Source: an uncultured Pelagibacteraceae bacterium | Lineage (GTDB): Bacteria; Pseudomonadota; Alphaproteobacteria; Pelagibacterales; Pelagibacteraceae | Direction: 5' to 3' | Length of the DNA stretch: 39,368 nucleotides | Assembly (NCBI GenBank): GCA_902560815.1 | Contig: CACENP010000011.1 | Coordinates: 1-39,368, forward strand | Program-made: the position numbers and the translations under genes | The notes under the pieces: model-generated | Databases searched by the model: none | Told to the model about the DNA's origin: nothing | Seen by the model: the letters and a program-made list of their open reading frames with translations, nothing else | In this document: positions 8,846 to 18,915 of the stretch, piece after piece | Layout: every line of letters starts with the position of its first letter | Position numbering within the stretch: position 1 is the stretch's first letter

Positions 8846-9292
8846 CTAAAATGGAATATCATCATCTAGTTCGTTTGGTGCTGACTGATGGTCTTGATTA
8901 AAGTTTTTATTTTCTTGAGACGATATAGAGCCTTGATTGCCACCACCTAGCATTGTTAATGAAGAATTGAAACCTTGAATAACAACTTCTGTTGAATATT
9001 TATCTTGTCCACTTTTTTCATCTTTCCATTTTCTTGTAGTTAATTGACCTTCTATATAAACTTGAGCACCTTTTTTCAAATATTGCTGAACCACATTTAC
9101 AAGGCCTTCATTAAAAACAACTATTCTATGCCATTCAGTTTTTTCTTTTTTTTCACCTGAATTCTTGTCTTTCCATGTCTGGCTTGTTGCTAAACTCAAT
9201 CTAGCAACACTTTTGCCATTAACCATTTGTTTGATTTCAGGGTCTGCGCCTAATCGACCTATTAATAATACTTTATTTAAACTTCCAGCCAT
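8846..9292 (-). CDS. ssb: Single-stranded DNA-binding protein
   Basis: A 148-residue SSB. The N-terminal OB fold begins [18 protein letters not shown], with TEWHRIVVF and [10 protein letters not shown] motifs up to about residue 113. A Gln/Asn/Ser-rich linker follows, then the acidic tip DDDIPF that recruits replication and repair partners. It coats single-stranded DNA in replication, recombination and repair. It heads the minus-strand operon ssb-gyrA-coaD-ppi-tgt and is divergent from uvrA, a common arrangement in proteobacteria. A candidate promoter lies at 9327-9355. Confidence 0.97.
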   Translation of the reverse strand: MAGSLNKVLLIGRLGADPEIKQMVNGKSVARLSLATSQTWKDKNSGEKKEKTEWHRIVVFNEGLVNVVQQYLKKGAQVYIEGQLTTRKWKDEKSGQDKYSTEVVIQGFNSSLTMLGGGNQGSISSQENKNFNQDHQSAPNELDDDIPF

Positions 9293-9326
9293 ATAAAATT
9301 AAATTTTTTGATTTGATTAATGTATA

Positions 9327-9355
9327 TTTATAACACATTTTTACTTGAATATTAA
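9327..9355 (-). promoter_or_regulatory. Candidate ssb promoter in the ssb/uvrA divergent region
   Basis: On the minus strand TTAATA (9355-9350), a 17-base spacer and TATAAA (9332-9327), preceded by TG one base upstream (extended -10), lie 34 bases before the ssb start. The 90-base region 9293-9382 must also hold the uvrA promoter. For uvrA I see only TTGATT-like and TATAAC-like pieces at poor spacing. No SOS box of the GTTC-type direct repeat is visible. Confidence 0.35.
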
Positions 9356-9382
9356 TTTAATTAAAATAAAGCAACAAAAATT

Positions 9383-12259
9383 ATGCTTAAAAAGATAGTT
9401 ATTAAAGGTGCAAAAGAACACAATTTAAAGAATATTTCTCTAGAAATTCCAAAGGACAAATTTATCGTCATTACTGGTCTATCAGGATCTGGAAAATCAT
9501 CTTTGGCATTTGACACTATATATGCTGAGGGCCAAAGACGATATGTAGAAAGCTTATCTGCTTATGCAAGACAATTTTTAGATAAGATGAAAAAACCAAA
9601 AGTTGATTTGATAGAAGGTCTAAGCCCTGCAATCTCGATTGAACAGAAAAATACTTCAAAAAATCCAAGATCTACAGTTGCAACAGTAACGGAAATTTAT
9701 GATTATATGAGAGTTTTGTATGCAAGAGCGGGAATTCCATATTCACCATTCACAGGAAAACCAATAACTTCGCAAACAATTTCTCAAATTGTTGATCAGA
9801 TCAAAGAACTTCCAAAAAAATCTACAATATATTTGTATGCACCAGTAGTGCGTGGACGTAAGGGTGAATATAAGAAAGATATTTTGTCATATAAAAAAAG
9901 GGGTTTTAGAAAAATTAAAATTGATAACAAAATATATGAAATAGATAAAGTGCCAGAGCTAAATAAAAAAATTAAGCATGATATTTCAGTATTAGTTGAT
10001 CGTATTATAATAAATTCTTCACTAGGTAATAGACTAGCCGAAAGTGTTGAAACAGCAATAAATTTAGCAAACGGATTATTGTTTGTAGAATATGAAAACG
10101 AAACATTGCCAAAAAAATTTAGAAAGGTAGAAAAAATTATTTTTTCAACAAAGTTCGCTTGTCCAGAAAGTGGTTTTACAATTGAAGAAATTGAGCCAAG
10201 ACTATTTTCTTTTAATAGTCCCTATGGAGCATGTGAAGAATGTGATGGTATTGGTGTAAAATTAAATGTTGATCCAAATTTAGTAGTACCAAATGAAAAA
10301 AAAACAATCTTAGATGGTGCAATCTTACCATGGGCAAAGACAACAACGTTATATTATGCTCAGACATTATCATCTCTTTCTAAACATTATGGATTTTCGT
10401 TGGATCAAAAATGGGAAAAACTACCAAAAAAAATTAAGGATATTATTCTTTATGGTTCAGATGATGAAGAAATAAAATTTAGTTATGATGATGGGTATGA
10501 AAAATATTCTCACAAAAAAACTTTTGAAGGTGTAATAAATAATCTAGAGAGGAGATATTTAGAAACTGATAGTGATTGGAAAAGAGAAGAAATTTCTCAA
10601 TATCAATCTGATTCAAAATGTGAAAGATGCAATGGATACAGATTAAAAGAGGAAGCATTGTGTGTAAAAATTGATGATCTAAATATTAGTGAAATAGCCG
10701 AAAAATCAATACTTGATGCTATACATTGGTTTAAATCATTAGAAAAAAAATTAGACAGCACAAGGTTAAAAATAGCTGAACATATATTGAAAGAAATAAA
10801 TGAAAGACTAGATTTTTTACTTAATGTTGGTCTTGATTATTTAACTCTATCAAGAGAGTCTGGAACTTTGTCTGGGGGAGAATCTCAAAGAATAAGATTA
10901 GCATCACAAATAGGTTCTGGTCTAACAGGAGTTTTATATGTTCTGGATGAACCATCAATTGGTTTACATCAAAAAGATAACATTAAATTAATTAACGCCT
11001 TAAAAAGATTAAGAGATTTAGGAAACACTGTAATAGTCGTTGAACATGATACGGAGACAATGGAAAACGCAGATCATATAATTGATCTAGGACCTGAGGC
11101 CGGCAACAATGGTGGAGAAATTGTAGTTGAAGGAAGTTTACAGGATATTTCTAAAAGTGAAAAAAGTATTACTGGAAAATATTTATCTCACAAATATTAT
11201 ATCCCAATTCCAAAAAATAGAAGGTTAGCTAAAAATGGTAGATTTTTAGAAATTAATGGAGCAACTGGTAATAACCTTAAAAATGTTAACTTAAAGATTC
11301 CGCTAGGGAGTCTTACTTGTGTTACTGGTGTTTCAGGTAGTGGAAAATCTACGATGATATTACAAACATTATATAATGCTCTAAACCTTACTTTAAATAA
11401 TAATAAATCACGAAAAATACCTAAACCATTTAAAGGATTTAAGGGTATAGAGTTAATAGATAAGGTAATTGATATTGATCAATCTCCTATAGGAAGAACA
11501 CCTAGATCTAATCCAGCAACTTATACAGGTGCTTTTGGACCAATAAGAGATTGGTTTACAGCATTACCAGAGTCAAAAAGTAGAGGGTATAAGCCTGGTA
11601 GATTTTCTTTTAACGTTAAAGGAGGAAGGTGTGAAGCATGCGAAGGTGATGGTGTAATTACATATGAAATGCATTTTTTGCCTGATGTTTATATTCAATG
11701 TGATGAATGTAAGGGTACAAGATATAATAGAGAAACTTTGGAAGTAAAATTTAAAGAAAAAAGTATAGCAGATGTATTAAATATGACAGTAGATGAAGGT
11801 TGTGAATATTTTGAAAATATTTCAAATATTAGATCAAAATTATTAACATTAAAAAAAGTGGGACTTGGTTATATAAAAATTGGTCAACAAGCTACAACAT
11901 TATCTGGTGGCGAAGCGCAAAGAATTAAGCTTGCGAAAGAATTATCAAAAAGATCTACTGGTCGAACCATGTATATTTTAGATGAACCTACAACTGGATT
12001 ACACCAGCATGATATAAAAAAACTATTAGAAATTTTGCAAGCTTTTGTTGTGACTGGAAATTCAGTTGTGGTAATTGAACATAATCTAGATGTAATAAAA
12101 ACAGCTGATTACATTGTAGATATGGGACCTGAAGGTGGAGTCAAAGGTGGACAAATAATCGCAGAAGGTAAACCCGAAGAAGTCTGTAATGTAAAAGAAA
12201 GTTATACTGGTCAATTTCTTAAACATATTTTGAACGATAAATTTAAAAAAATAGCTTAA
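9383..12259 (+). CDS. uvrA: Excinuclease ABC subunit A
   Basis: A 958-residue UvrA with two ABC ATPase modules. Walker A motifs GLSGSGKS (32-39) and GVSGSGKS (649-656) are paired with signatures [12 protein letters not shown] (from 496) and [12 protein letters not shown] (from 840). UvrA2 with UvrB scans DNA for bulky lesions in nucleotide excision repair. The second zinc module (CEACEGDG ... [10 protein letters not shown]) is intact. In the first, the opening CxxC reads CPES, so one cysteine is replaced by serine, a variant I also associate with other alphaproteobacteria. The partner pair GACEECDG is present. Length and ends match the family. It is divergent from ssb. Confidence 0.97.
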   Translation: MLKKIVIKGAKEHNLKNISLEIPKDKFIVITGLSGSGKSSLAFDTIYAEGQRRYVESLSAYARQFLDKMKKPKVDLIEGLSPAISIEQKNTSKNPRSTVATVTEIYDYMRVLYARAGIPYSPFTGKPITSQTISQIVDQIKELPKKSTIYLYAPVVRGRKGEYKKDILSYKKRGFRKIKIDNKIYEIDKVPELNKKIKHDISVLVDRIIINSSLGNRLAESVETAINLANGLLFVEYENETLPKKFRKVEKIIFSTKFACPESGFTIEEIEPRLFSFNSPYGACEECDGIGVKLNVDPNLVVPNEKKTILDGAILPWAKTTTLYYAQTLSSLSKHYGFSLDQKWEKLPKKIKDIILYGSDDEEIKFSYDDGYEKYSHKKTFEGVINNLERRYLETDSDWKREEISQYQSDSKCERCNGYRLKEEALCVKIDDLNISEIAEKSILDAIHWFKSLEKKLDSTRLKIAEHILKEINERLDFLLNVGLDYLTLSRESGTLSGGESQRIRLASQIGSGLTGVLYVLDEPSIGLHQKDNIKLINALKRLRDLGNTVIVVEHDTETMENADHIIDLGPEAGNNGGEIVVEGSLQDISKSEKSITGKYLSHKYYIPIPKNRRLAKNGRFLEINGATGNNLKNVNLKIPLGSLTCVTGVSGSGKSTMILQTLYNALNLTLNNNKSRKIPKPFKGFKGIELIDKVIDIDQSPIGRTPRSNPATYTGAFGPIRDWFTALPESKSRGYKPGRFSFNVKGGRCEACEGDGVITYEMHFLPDVYIQCDECKGTRYNRETLEVKFKEKSIADVLNMTVDEGCEYFENISNIRSKLLTLKKVGLGYIKIGQQATTLSGGEAQRIKLAKELSKRSTGRTMYILDEPTTGLHQHDIKKLLEILQAFVVTGNSVVVIEHNLDVIKTADYIVDMGPEGGVKGGQIIAEGKPEEVCNVKESYTGQFLKHILNDKFKKIA

Positions 12260-12292
12260 TAAAACATTTTTATTAGTGTATATATAAATTAG

Positions 12293-12895
12293 ATGGCGGA
12301 CTTTTTTGGATCATTATCAAAGGTTATTCATACCTCTATAATATTAGCGGTATTGTTGTTTTTATTTCTATCATTTGGAAATGGTGGCTTTGCTATTGAT
12401 CAACTATTTTGGAGTTGGCTATTTAGGTATTTCCACGTTGTAGCTGGAATAATGTGGATCGGTTTACTGTATTATTTTAATTTTGTTCAAGTGCCAAATA
12501 TGACTAAAATAACTGATGAACAAAAACCTGCTATTACAAAAGTTATAGCACCTTCAGCACTATTTTGGTTTAGATGGGCAGCATTTGTAACAGTTGTTAC
12601 AGGTTTAATAGTTGCTTATCTAAATGGATATGTTCATGAAGCCATGACACTAGGAATAGGAAGCGGTGGTGGTAAATATACAGCGATAGGCATAGGAATG
12701 TGGCTAGGTTTAATTATGGCTTTTAATGTTTGGTTTATTATTTGGCCAAACCAAAAAAAAGTTTTGGGTATAGTGGATTCAACTCCTGAAGAAAAACCTG
12801 CTGCAGCAAAAAAGGCATTAATAGCATCAAGAACTAATACGCTTCTTTCTTTGCCAATGTTATTATCAATGGTAGCAGCGCAAAATTTATACTAA
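12293..12895 (+). CDS. Urate oxidase N-terminal-like (PuuD-type) membrane domain protein
   Basis: A 200-residue protein made of several membrane helices. Family-like blocks are WLFRYFHVVAGIMWIGLLY (42-60, with His48), FWFRWAAFVTVVTG (91-104), MAFNVWFIIWPNQKK (142-156) and ASRTNTLLSLPML (178-190). These resemble the N-terminal membrane region of PuuD urate hydroxylase. Full PuuD is about twice as long and ends in a cytochrome c domain; no CxxCH is present here, so this is the membrane domain alone. The histidine-containing helices suggest a haem-binding membrane protein, which is inference. No purine-degradation genes are nearby. It follows uvrA by 33 bases and converges with secF with a 3-base gap. 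Confidence 0.72.
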   Translation: MADFFGSLSKVIHTSIILAVLLFLFLSFGNGGFAIDQLFWSWLFRYFHVVAGIMWIGLLYYFNFVQVPNMTKITDEQKPAITKVIAPSALFWFRWAAFVTVVTGLIVAYLNGYVHEAMTLGIGSGGGKYTAIGIGMWLGLIMAFNVWFIIWPNQKKVLGIVDSTPEEKPAAAKKALIASRTNTLLSLPMLLSMVAAQNLY

Positions 12896-12898
12896 TTT

Positions 12899-13801
12899 TT
12901 ATTCTTTTTCTTCTTTTAAAATTGTACTTTGAGAAACATTAAGTCTAACTAAAATTGGGTTTGCTATATATATAGAAGAGTATGTTCCAACTATAACACC
13001 CAATATCATTGCAAACGAAAAACCTTTGAGTATTGCTCCTCCAAATATAAATATAGATAACAAAGCTAACAATGTTGTTGCAGATGTAATTATTGTTCTT
13101 GATAAAGTTTCATTTATTGAAATATTTGTAATCTCAAAAATTTTGATATCAGAATATTTTTTTAAATTTTCTCTTACCCTGTCAAAAATTACTACTGTAT
13201 CATTCATAGAATAACCTACTATTGTAAGAACTGCGGCTACAATAGATAAATTAATTTCGAAATTTAATAATGAAAAAAATCCAAGTGTTATTAATACATC
13301 ATGGAAAACTGCAGCTATAGCTCCAATACTAAATTGCCATTCAAACCTTATCCAAATATAAATTAGCATTGCACCTAGTGATAAAGCAATAGCAATTATA
13401 CCAGATTTTAACAATTCACTACTAACTTTTGGTCCAACACTTTCTACTCTTCTGAATTCAAAAACATTTCCTATCTCATTTCTTAATTCAACTTTTATAT
13501 TTTCTATGAAATTTTCTTCAATAGATTGTTTTTTTTCAAATTTAATAACGTAGTCATTTTCTTTTCCAAACTTTTTAACTGTTACATCCCCAAGATTTAA
13601 ATTATTAAATGATTTTCTTAAATTAGAAATGCTTAAGGTGTTATCTAAACTTCTTAGTTCTATTAAAGTACCACCCTTAAAATCTACACCATAATTTAAA
13701 CCTTTAAAAGTCAGCAAAATCAAAGAAATCAATATTAAAAATAAAGATAAAATATTAAATTTTTTATAAAATTTGTTGAAATGAATAATGTTTTTTTCCA
13801 T
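12899..13801 (-). CDS. secF: Protein-export membrane protein SecF
   Basis: A 300-residue SecF: first membrane helix about residues 17-33, the DFKGGTLIELR motif after it, a periplasmic domain, then five helices with GYSMNDTVVIFDRVREN. SecDF uses the proton-motive force to pull preproteins through SecYEG. The start overlaps the secD stop by one base. It is the last gene of the long minus-strand run that includes yajC and secD. Length is normal. Confidence 0.97.
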   Translation of the reverse strand: MEKNIIHFNKFYKKFNILSLFLILISLILLTFKGLNYGVDFKGGTLIELRSLDNTLSISNLRKSFNNLNLGDVTVKKFGKENDYVIKFEKKQSIEENFIENIKVELRNEIGNVFEFRRVESVGPKVSSELLKSGIIAIALSLGAMLIYIWIRFEWQFSIGAIAAVFHDVLITLGFFSLLNFEINLSIVAAVLTIVGYSMNDTVVIFDRVRENLKKYSDIKIFEITNISINETLSRTIITSATTLLALLSIFIFGGAILKGFSFAMILGVIVGTYSSIYIANPILVRLNVSQSTILKEEKE

Positions 13802-15366
13802 TATATTAATTTCTCCTTATCTTTGTTTTTAATTACGTATAAAGCGGTTAATAACCGAGCAATAAAATAAACTGAAAACAGAGTTGTCAAAATTCCAACA
13901 CCCAATGTTAGAGCAAAACCTTTGACTGGACCTGATCCTAAAATAAATAAGATAACAGCTGCGATTAAAGTTGTTATATTTGCATCTAAAATTGTTGTTT
14001 TTGATTTTACGTAACCACTATCAAAAGCTATTATTCTGTTATTTTCACCTTTAATTTCTTCTTTAATTCTTTCATAAATTAAAACGTTTGCGTCAACAGC
14101 CATACCAACAGTTAAAATTATTCCTGCTATACCAGGAAGTGTTAATGTGGCTTCAAATAATGTTAAAACTCCTATTAATAGAAATAAGTTGGTTACTAGA
14201 GTTATATTGGCAATAAATCCAAAAATTTTGTATTTAACTATCATAAAAAGAACAACTAAAATAAAACCGATTACTAATGATAATATTCCAGCATTTATAG
14301 AATCTTGTCCTAAGCCCGGTCCAACTGTTCTTTCTTCAATAATTTTCATTGGTGCTGGTAAGGCTCCAGATCTTAAAAGCAAAGCTAAATCTGTTGCTGA
14401 TTGAAAAGTAAAATCACCAGTTATCTGACCTGCACCTCCAACAATTGGTTCGCTTATATTAGGAGCGCTAATAATTTTTCCATCTAAAATTATAGCCAAT
14501 CTTTTTCCAACACCTGAGGATGTTGCTCGAGCAAACTTCTTAGCACCTACTCTATCAAGATTGAAAGTAACAACTGTTTGATTAGTTTGATTGTCCATAC
14601 GTGGTTGAGCATCTACTAAATTATCACCACTTAATATTATTCTCTTGCTTATTATTGCTTCAGTGCCATCTTCAAACGGAATTTTCTCAGTTCCGAAACT
14701 TTCTTCTTCATTTAATGTAACAAATCTAAAAGTAAGATTGGCTGTTTTTCCCAATAAACTTTTAATTCTATCAGGGTTTTCCAAGCCTGGAAGCTCAACA
14801 AGTATCCTGTCATTTCCTCTTTTGAGTATGTTAGGTTCGTTTGTACCAATTTCATCAACTCTTCGTCTTACTATTTCAATTGCTTGATTTTGTGATGATG
14901 TTTTTAGTTGAACCAAACCATATTCAGAAAATTGTAATGTTATATTACTTGAAGACAAAACTTTTGTTTTTTCAACATCGAATTCATGAGTTTTAAATCT
15001 CTGAAAATAGGGATTAATTTCACTTTCTTTATCTGACAGCAAAGATAAAACTTTATCAATTGATTCGTCATCTATTGTAAAAGAAATTTTTTTATCATCG
15101 ATTATTTTAAAATTAGTGGATCTAATATCATTATCTGAAAGAAATTTTTTAAGCGAAGAAAGTTTATTCTGTAATTTTTGAACTATTACAGGCTTATTAT
15201 CTATTTCTAAAAGTAAATATGACCCACCTTGAAGATCTAATCCTAAATTAATATTTCTTTTAAAAAATTTATTATCAATATTAATAAAATTAGATATCGT
15301 AAAAAAGGAAACTATTATTGTAAAAATTAAAACTGAAATAATTTTTAATTTTGAAAAGTATAACAC
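13801..15366 (-). CDS. secD: Protein-export membrane protein SecD
   Basis: A 521-residue SecD. N-terminal membrane anchor about residues 8-27, then LGLDLQGGSYLLLEID, a large periplasmic head including VELPGLENPDRIKSLLG, and a C-terminal RND-like block of five helices with VGMAVDANVLIYERIKEE. It partners SecF as a proton-driven chaperone of Sec export. It is 12 bases downstream of yajC and overlaps secF by one base, the usual yajC-secD-secF order. The length is at the compact end of the family. Confidence 0.97.
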   Translation of the reverse strand: MLYFSKLKIISVLIFTIIVSFFTISNFINIDNKFFKRNINLGLDLQGGSYLLLEIDNKPVIVQKLQNKLSSLKKFLSDNDIRSTNFKIIDDKKISFTIDDESIDKVLSLLSDKESEINPYFQRFKTHEFDVEKTKVLSSSNITLQFSEYGLVQLKTSSQNQAIEIVRRRVDEIGTNEPNILKRGNDRILVELPGLENPDRIKSLLGKTANLTFRFVTLNEEESFGTEKIPFEDGTEAIISKRIILSGDNLVDAQPRMDNQTNQTVVTFNLDRVGAKKFARATSSGVGKRLAIILDGKIISAPNISEPIVGGAGQITGDFTFQSATDLALLLRSGALPAPMKIIEERTVGPGLGQDSINAGILSLVIGFILVVLFMIVKYKIFGFIANITLVTNLFLLIGVLTLFEATLTLPGIAGIILTVGMAVDANVLIYERIKEEIKGENNRIIAFDSGYVKSKTTILDANITTLIAAVILFILGSGPVKGFALTLGVGILTTLFSVYFIARLLTALYVIKNKDKEKLI

Positions 15367-15378
15367 TTTATTTTAATG

Positions 15379-15666
15379 TTATTTTTTTGGCTCTGTATTA
15401 TTTATTAATGATTGTATTCCTGTAGATTTAATAATTTCTACTTTAACATTTTCTGATATTAAAACTTCAACCTTATCGTTATCTACAACTCTTTCAATGG
15501 TTCCAACAATTCCACCTGAAGTAACAACTTTATCGCCCCTTTTTAGATTTTCTACCATAAGTTTATGTTCTTTAACTTTTTTTTGCTGTGGACGAATTAA
15601 AAAAAAGTAAAATATTACGAAAATTAAAATTAGCGGTATAAACTGTCCTATTCCTGATCCTGACAT
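15379..15666 (-). CDS. yajC: Sec translocase accessory protein YajC
   Basis: A 95-residue protein with one membrane helix (about residues 8-24) followed by FLIRPQQKKVKEHK and LKRGDKVVTSGGIVGTIERV, the YajC family hallmarks. YajC binds the SecDF complex at the inner membrane. It starts the yajC-secD-secF segment, 54 bases after serS. That gap shows no clear terminator, so the upstream genes may read through. Confidence 0.96.
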   Translation of the reverse strand: MSGSGIGQFIPLILIFVIFYFFLIRPQQKKVKEHKLMVENLKRGDKVVTSGGIVGTIERVVDNDKVEVLISENVKVEIIKSTGIQSLINNTEPKK

Positions 15667-15720
15667 AAAATCCTTTGTAAATTAAAAGTTTTTTATACTA
15701 TCTAACTTATTAAAACAACT

Positions 15721-16980
15721 CTAATTATTTGAAATTTTTTCTAGATTATTCATGTAGGGTTTTAGAACATCGGGTATTGATATTGATCCATCAGAATTTT
15801 GATAGTTTTCTAAGATTGCAATAAGTGTTCGTCCTACTGCTAAACCACTGCCATTTAATGTACCAACAAATTCAGTTTCATTATTTTTGTTTTTATATCT
15901 TGCTTTCATTCTTCTAGCTTGAAAAGTTCCACAAGAAGAGCAACTTGAAATTTCTCTGTATTTGTTTTCAGATGGTAGCCAGACTTCTATATCATAGGTT
16001 TTTTCAGCACTAAAACCCATGTCACCAGTTGACAGAATTATTTTTCTATAAGGCAATTTTAATTTATCTAAAATCATTGTTGCGCAGTTTGTCATTCTTT
16101 CAAGTTCATCAATACATTTATTATTTTCAACAATACTGACAAGTTCAACTTTATAAAATTGATGCTGTCTAATCATACCTTTTGTATCCTTTCCATAGCT
16201 GCCAGCTTCTTTTCTAAAACATGGGGTTAGCGCAACAAATCGCATTGGTAAGTCTTTAATATTAAGAATTTTATCTCTAACAATATTGGTTAATATAACT
16301 TCTGCTGTAGGAATTAGAAATTTTCTACCACTTTTTTCCTCAATTTTAATTTCGAATTGATCGTCTTCAAATTTTGGTAACTGGCCCGTTCCAAACATAG
16401 CATCATCATTTGCCATTAATGGTGGGGATATTTCTTTATATCCATTGACTTGTGTATGAGTATCTAACATAAAATTTGCTATTGCTCTTTCCAATAAAGC
16501 AAGCTTATCGTTAACAAAAACAAATCTGGCACCAGTCGTTTTTGTAGCCAAGTCAAAATCTAACATTTTTAAATTTTCACCTAATTCGTAATGAGATTTA
16601 GGATTGAAATTAAATTCTTTAATCTTTCCTGATTTTGTAATTTCTTTATTAAAACTTTCATCTAAACCAACAGGAACGTCTTGTAATGGTAAATTTGGAA
16701 TTGAAGATAATACATCATCAAGTTTATTTTTAATCATAGATTGTTCTTTACTGATAGATAAAATTTTTTCAGAAATCTCTTTAGATTTGGCAAACAACGA
16801 TTTGTCTTGTTTTTTTGATATATTTTTTTTTTCCTGCTCAAGTATTTCTTTTTCTTGAATTAATGATCTATTTTTTTTATCTAGAATTAATATTTGATCT
16901 AGATCTATAGAAATATTTCTTGATTTAATTAAATTTTTAAAATTATCAAAATTATTTCTTAAATCTTTAATGTTATGCAT
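15721..16980 (-). CDS. serS: Seryl-tRNA synthetase
   Basis: A 419-residue class II synthetase. The N-terminal antiparallel coiled-coil arm (about residues 27-100, rich in Lys/Glu) grips the long variable arm of tRNA-Ser. The catalytic domain has TAE (225-227), motif 2 FRKE (255-258) with RQHQF (271-275), and a late motif 3 NGSGLAVGRTLIAILE. It charges serine on tRNAs such as the tRNA-Ser(UGA) at the start of this window. It overlaps tatC by 8 bases and so is translationally linked to tatABC, the standard alphaproteobacterial order. Confidence 0.97.
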   Translation of the reverse strand: MHNIKDLRNNFDNFKNLIKSRNISIDLDQILILDKKNRSLIQEKEILEQEKKNISKKQDKSLFAKSKEISEKILSISKEQSMIKNKLDDVLSSIPNLPLQDVPVGLDESFNKEITKSGKIKEFNFNPKSHYELGENLKMLDFDLATKTTGARFVFVNDKLALLERAIANFMLDTHTQVNGYKEISPPLMANDDAMFGTGQLPKFEDDQFEIKIEEKSGRKFLIPTAEVILTNIVRDKILNIKDLPMRFVALTPCFRKEAGSYGKDTKGMIRQHQFYKVELVSIVENNKCIDELERMTNCATMILDKLKLPYRKIILSTGDMGFSAEKTYDIEVWLPSENKYREISSCSSCGTFQARRMKARYKNKNNETEFVGTLNGSGLAVGRTLIAILENYQNSDGSISIPDVLKPYMNNLEKISNN

Positions 16981-17740
16981 TTTTTTCTCTGTTTTTTTTC
17001 TCTATAAATTTTACAGAAATAATAGATAATTCATATAATAATAATAAAGGTATTGCTAAACCTATTTGTGTAACAGGATCAGGAGGAGTTAATAATGCAG
17101 CTGCTGCAAATATAATAACAATAACATATTTACGTCTTTCTTTTAAAAATTGTGAATCAACTACACCAATTCGTGCTAACAAACTTAAAACTACAGGCAA
17201 TTGAAAACTTAGTCCAAATGCAAATATTAATTTCATTACTAATGACAAATATTCATTAACTTTTGCTTCTAGCTGAATGGGTAAGGCTGTATTTAATCCT
17301 GAACTTTCAAAAGATAAAAAAAATTTAATAGCTAAAGGCATTATTAAATAATAAACAAGCATGCCACCAAGTAAAAAAAGTATTGGTGTAACTACAAGAT
17401 AAGGCATTATAGCTGATTTTTCATCCTCATAAAGACCTGGTGCAATAAACTTCCATATTTGAATTAAAATAATTGGACTAGTAAAAAAAAATGCTGCAAA
17501 AAAAGAAACCTTTAAATAAGTAAGAAAAGTTTCTTGCAGAGCTGTAAAAATGAGTCTTCTATTGGTGTCGTCATTTTTAACTGCTTGAGCATAAGGATCT
17601 ACAAGAAATCCATAAATATACTCAGAAAAATAATAGCAAATAATAAAAAGTATTGATAAAAAAATTAATGAATGAATTAATCTTTTTCTAAGTTCAGTAA
17701 GATGACTGAAAAAACCTCCTTCAGTTTGATCTTTGCTCAT
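16973..17740 (-). CDS. tatC: Sec-independent protein translocase TatC
   Basis: A 255-residue, six-helix TatC. The cytoplasmic N-terminus carries FFSHLTELRKRL, part of the site that recognises the twin-arginine signal, and helix 1 follows at about residues 18-36. Later helices and the GVVDSQFLKERRKYVIV segment match the family. TatC with TatB forms the receptor for folded Tat substrates. One likely client is the M48 lipoprotein gene at 3128-3955. The start overlaps tatB by 20 bases. Confidence 0.97.
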   Translation of the reverse strand: MSKDQTEGGFFSHLTELRKRLIHSLIFLSILFIICYYFSEYIYGFLVDPYAQAVKNDDTNRRLIFTALQETFLTYLKVSFFAAFFFTSPIILIQIWKFIAPGLYEDEKSAIMPYLVVTPILFLLGGMLVYYLIMPLAIKFFLSFESSGLNTALPIQLEAKVNEYLSLVMKLIFAFGLSFQLPVVLSLLARIGVVDSQFLKERRKYVIVIIFAAAALLTPPDPVTQIGLAIPLLLLYELSIISVKFIEKKNREKNA

Positions 17741-17963
17741 CTTTTTCCTTTTGTTTCTTTATATTAGAATCTTCATTTAAATTTTTATCAATTGTGTCTT
17801 CGGTAATAGAGCTAACTTCATTTTGTACGTTGCTAACGTATCTTTTTACACTTCCAATCCAAGATCCAACTTTTTTTAACATTAATGGAAAATCTTTTGG
17901 TCCAACAACTATAATTGCTACTGCTACAATAATTAAAATTTCAAACCAGCCAATTGTTGGCAT
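17721..17963 (-). CDS. tatB: Sec-independent protein translocase TatB
   Basis: An 80-residue protein with one N-terminal helix (about residues 5-20) followed by the VVGPKDFPLMLKKVGSW motif and an amphipathic helix. The Glu residue early in the helix (WFEILII) is typical of TatB rather than TatA. It forms the TatBC receptor. It is short compared with E. coli TatB, lacking most of the acidic C-terminal tail, in line with genome streamlining. It is 5 bases after tatA and overlaps tatC by 20 bases. Confidence 0.94.
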   Translation of the reverse strand: MPTIGWFEILIIVAVAIIVVGPKDFPLMLKKVGSWIGSVKRYVSNVQNEVSSITEDTIDKNLNEDSNIKKQKEKDEQRSN

Positions 17964-17968
17964 TTGAA

Positions 17969-18184
17969 TTACTCTTTTTTATCTATATCTTGATTATCAG
18001 AGGTATCTTGATTTTCAGAGATATTTTTCTGAGTTCCCTCTTCATTAACATCAGAAGCCATACCTTTTTTAAAACTTTTTATTCCTTTTGCAACATCTCC
18101 CATAAGACTTGAAATTTTGCCTCTCCCAAAAAGAAGTACAACAAGTATAACTACGATTGCAATTTGCCAAAAACCTATGCTCAT
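17969..18184 (-). CDS. tatA: Sec-independent protein translocase TatA
   Basis: A 71-residue TatA: short helix [17 protein letters not shown] (3-19), then the conserved [20 protein letters not shown] amphipathic segment and a polar acidic tail. TatA oligomers form the Tat translocation element. The gene starts tatA-tatB-tatC. In the 41-base gap after scpB a perfect -10-like TATAAT (minus strand, 18207-18202) lies 17 bases before the start codon, but I see no convincing -35, so a separate promoter is only possible. Confidence 0.95.
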   Translation of the reverse strand: MSIGFWQIAIVVILVVLLFGRGKISSLMGDVAKGIKSFKKGMASDVNEEGTQKNISENQDTSDNQDIDKKE

Positions 18185-18225
18185 ACAACTGTTATAAACA
18201 TATTATATAATAATTAAAGTTTTTT

Positions 18226-18915
18226 TTATTTGTCCTCATCATTTTTAAGAGTACTATTTAACATTTCATCAATATCAGAGTATATATTTTCCTTTTTTTC
18301 CTCTTGTTCCTTATAGAATTTACCTGTTCCAAAAATATTTGAATCGACATTAGAAGTATCAATAAGACCTGCAGTACCTAGCTCATCTATAGTTGGAAGA
18401 TCAGATAGTTTTTGTATATTAAAATGGCTTAGAAATTCTTCTGTAGTGCCGTACTGAATTGGTTTACCTGGAACATCTTTTCTACCTTGGGTTCTAACCC
18501 AATTTAATTCCATAAGAATCTCAAGTGTGTTTGTGCCAAAAGCAACTCCTCTTATTTCTTCTATCTCTGCCCTTGTAACTGGTTGATGATAAACAATAAT
18601 TGCCAAAGTCTCTACTGCTGCTTTTGATAATTTTTTTTCTACTGTTTTTTGTTCAGACATTAATCCAGACAGACTTTCGGAAGTTCTAAAAGACCATTTA
18701 TTAGAAATACAAACTAGATTAATACCTCTATTTTTGTAGATGTTTTCAAGTTTGTGAAGAATATTTAAAACATTAACTTTTTTAGCAATTTTAGACTCAA
18801 TTGTATCTAAATCTAAAGGTTCAGCAGCAGCAAATAAAATTGCTTCTATCTCTTTTTCACCTTCGCTTAATGACGAAGGAAAGTTAACAATATTATCTTT
18901 TTTTAACTTTTTCAT
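18226..18915 (-). CDS. scpB: Segregation and condensation protein ScpB
   Basis: A 229-residue ScpB: tandem winged-helix region beginning EIEAILFAAAEPLDLDTIESKI, and the conserved AAVETLAIIVYHQPVTRAEIEEIRGV block, followed by GRKDVPGKPIQYGTTEEFLSHF. ScpB dimers with ScpA (kleisin) bridge SMC heads in chromosome compaction. The C-terminal 60 residues are charged and poorly conserved. The start overlaps scpA by 4 bases. Confidence 0.96.
   Translation of the reverse strand: MKKLKKDNIVNFPSSLSEGEKEIEAILFAAAEPLDLDTIESKIAKKVNVLNILHKLENIYKNRGINLVCISNKWSFRTSESLSGLMSEQKTVEKKLSKAAVETLAIIVYHQPVTRAEIEEIRGVAFGTNTLEILMELNWVRTQGRKDVPGKPIQYGTTEEFLSHFNIQKLSDLPTIDELGTAGLIDTSNVDSNIFGTGKFYKEQEEKKENIYSDIDEMLNSTLKNDEDK

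Noticed and set aside
9293..9382. SOS/LexA box between ssb and uvrA
   Set aside because: No GTTC-N7-GTTC direct repeat or CTG-N10-CAG palindrome is present in the divergent region.
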